DNA of 64,000 nucleotides, from contig NC_134511.1 in assembly GCF_027942865.1 (NCBI RefSeq), forward strand, positions 446,392 through 510,391. The letters are read 5' to 3'. The position numbers and the translations under genes were made by a program. Origin of the DNA: Odontesthes bonariensis. Its lineage: Eukaryota > Chordata > Actinopteri > Atheriniformes > Atherinopsidae. Under the pieces are notes generated by a model that saw nothing but the letters and a program-made list of their open reading frames with translations, ran no database searches and had not been told where the DNA came from. Below, piece by piece: positions 50,240-64,000 of the stretch (position 1 is the stretch's first letter; each line of letters begins with the position of its first letter).

Positions 50240-50570
50240 AAATGGCACAAAATGACGATTTGTTCTGTTAGCTGTTCTCATGTGTCTATCTTTGAACTTA
50301 TCTGGACTGTTGGTGGTTTTTAATCATTTAAATGATTTTTTTTGTTTCTCTTTATGTTCTTTTTTGTATGTTAATGCTTCTTACACTCCCTGCTGCAATG
50401 CTTTTATTTTATAAAAGCACTTTGAACTGTTTGTACATGAAATGTGCTATATGAATAAATTGGATTTGATTTGATTTGAGGAGAAGAATCTTAAATTCTA
50501 TTCTGAATTTAACAGGGAGCCAATGAAGAGAAGCTAAAACTGGAGAAATATGATCTCAAATCAAATGTTG
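50240..50570. mobile_element. LINE tail fragments, mixed
   Basis: Bases 50250-50300 match the reverse complement of 39670-39720. Bases 50400-50480 hold another LINE 3' end (AAAGCACTTTGAACTGT...AATAAATTGGATTTGA). Fragments are short and broken. Confidence 0.55.
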
Positions 50571-51640
50571 CTCCCCCATAAAGAATGTACAGAAACAGAA
50601 AAAGTAAACAAAAGTTCCACCTGAATAATCTTATAAATGTCATAAAAACAATTAAAACAATAATTTAGTGGAATTATACACAAGCCAAATGAACCCTTTT
50701 TACATGAGGTCAGAGGTCACAGCAGCTTCTGTTCAAACATGTGATCAGAACACCAGAGTTCATCTGTCATTGTATACATACACTGAGCAAAAACTCAGTG
50801 AAATAAATTAAACAAAATAAGCTGAAAACATAATAAAAATATAAACAAAAACACCAGATAACCCCATGACACACACAGTCATTATAAAAGGACCTCGGCT
50901 TGTTAATTATCCTGATTATGATCTTTCATTAACTCACTTTATTTTATCTTTCATGGTGGGTCTCTCTTCAGGGTCATAAATTATTTTTCAGAATAAAAAC
51001 TGTTTGGATCATTGGAAAATAATTACTGTCTGTAACTTTATTTCTCTTGTTTCATTTTTTATTTTTTATGGTGGTCTGGCTGTATAATGTGTAATATGTT
51101 ATTTATGCTGGTCTGGCTGTATAATGTGTAATATGTTTGTTCTTTGGGGATGTGAGGGGTGAATGGGGGAAGTTTTTGTTTTGCTCACTCAGTGTTATGT
51201 TTGTTTATTTGCATGTTATGTTTATCTTTATCTATGTTTATAAAAATACCTTGATCATATGACTATAGTATTTATTTGTCTACCTCTTTTTATTATTTAT
51301 TTATTTATTTATATATTGTAATTATCCTTAGTGCTCTTAATTGTTGTTGTTTTTGTCTTTATTCAGCTATTTACTCATCTGTGAAATCCTACAACATGTA
51401 AAAGATCTGGGGAGGGGAGGGTGGATTGTCTTAAAAGGAAAAAAGAAAATTACTTGTATTCCTGTATACACTTCATATTTTTGTCTTGCATTTGATAAAT
51501 AAAAGTTATAAACTGCTTGGATCAGAGCTCTTATTGTGAAATATTCGGACCAAAGTGAGCGCGTTTCTCGTTTTATTTTGGAAAGGTGAAACCGGAAGCT
51601 GGAATCTGGAAGTTGACAGGAGAGTCAGCTGTTTGTGTTG
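50570..51640. other. Intergenic AT-rich DNA between divergent scin-like and fhip2b genes
   Basis: No coding exon was recognised. It contains a short local duplication (CTGGCTGTATAATGTGTAAT at about 51066 and 51114) and an (ATTT)n run near 51290. The fhip2b promoter probably lies in the last 150 bp. Confidence 0.45.
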
Positions 51641-51694
51641 TTCAACATGAGTCAGTAAACCGGGCCGAACCGGGCCGAACCGGGCCAGCAGATC
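51540..51694 (+). promoter_or_regulatory. fhip2b: Proximal promoter / 5' UTR region of fhip2b
   Basis: GC content rises sharply here, with an ETS-like ACCGGAAGC at about 51590 and four GAACCGGGCC-type 10-bp repeats just before the ATG. No TATA box was recognised. The transcription start is not determined. Confidence 0.35.

Positions 51695-64000
<12,306 letters not shown>

Overview
This window is vertebrate nuclear DNA, almost certainly from a teleost fish. The genes are split into many short exons with GT-AG introns, vertebrate protein families are collinear, and fish-type L2-like LINE fragments and DNA-transposon MITEs are scattered through it. It is not bacterial: no operons, ribosome binding sites or CRISPR arrays are present.

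Three protein genes can be assembled exon by exon. (1) Plus strand, 1266-37457: a DAB2IP orthologue, a SynGAP-family Ras GTPase-activating protein. Twenty-one exons are in the window; the 5' end lies upstream. They join in one frame to 1200 codons plus stop: PH segment, C2, RasGAP, proline-rich region, C-terminal coiled coil. (2) Minus strand, coding exons 45719-38240: a complete scinderin/gelsolin-family gene, 18 coding exons and 725 codons with six gelsolin-like repeats, plus a probable non-coding first exon near 49.0 kb. (3) Plus strand, 51695 to the window end: the first five exons of FHIP2B (FAM160B2), an FTS-Hook-FHIP complex subunit. Genes 1 and 2 converge tail to tail, with poly(A) signals about 90 bp apart. 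Genes 2 and 3 are divergent, separated by about 2.6 kb.

The dominant feature is tandem repetition. By rough tally about 39 of 64 kb is minisatellite, in more than 25 separate arrays with different units (4 to 61 bp). Most arrays sit inside introns, and in dab2ip and fhip2b they repeatedly begin at, or within about 40 bp of, a 5' splice site. In one case (8262-12524) the unit is the exon-intron junction itself: about 20 bp of coding exon plus the donor and 24 bp of intron, repeated about 96 times. A second intron (19240-25060) carries hundreds of CAG|GTACTG donor-like motifs. In the scinderin gene an array resembles the polypyrimidine tract of a 3' splice site. Many of the longest apparent open frames are just these arrays lacking stop codons.

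Layout: 0-8.3 kb, dab2ip N-terminal exons among arrays (one array apparently grown from the end of a MITE); 8.3-17 kb, one 8.75-kb intron made almost wholly of arrays; 17-19 kb, PH/C2 exons with LINE debris; 19-25 kb, a 5.8-kb array; 25-33 kb, C2 and RasGAP exons alternating with arrays; 33-38 kb, compact C-terminal exons; 38-49 kb, scinderin-like gene; 49-51.7 kb, intergenic DNA with MITE and LINE tails; 51.7-64 kb, fhip2b with a 7.3-kb array in intron 1.
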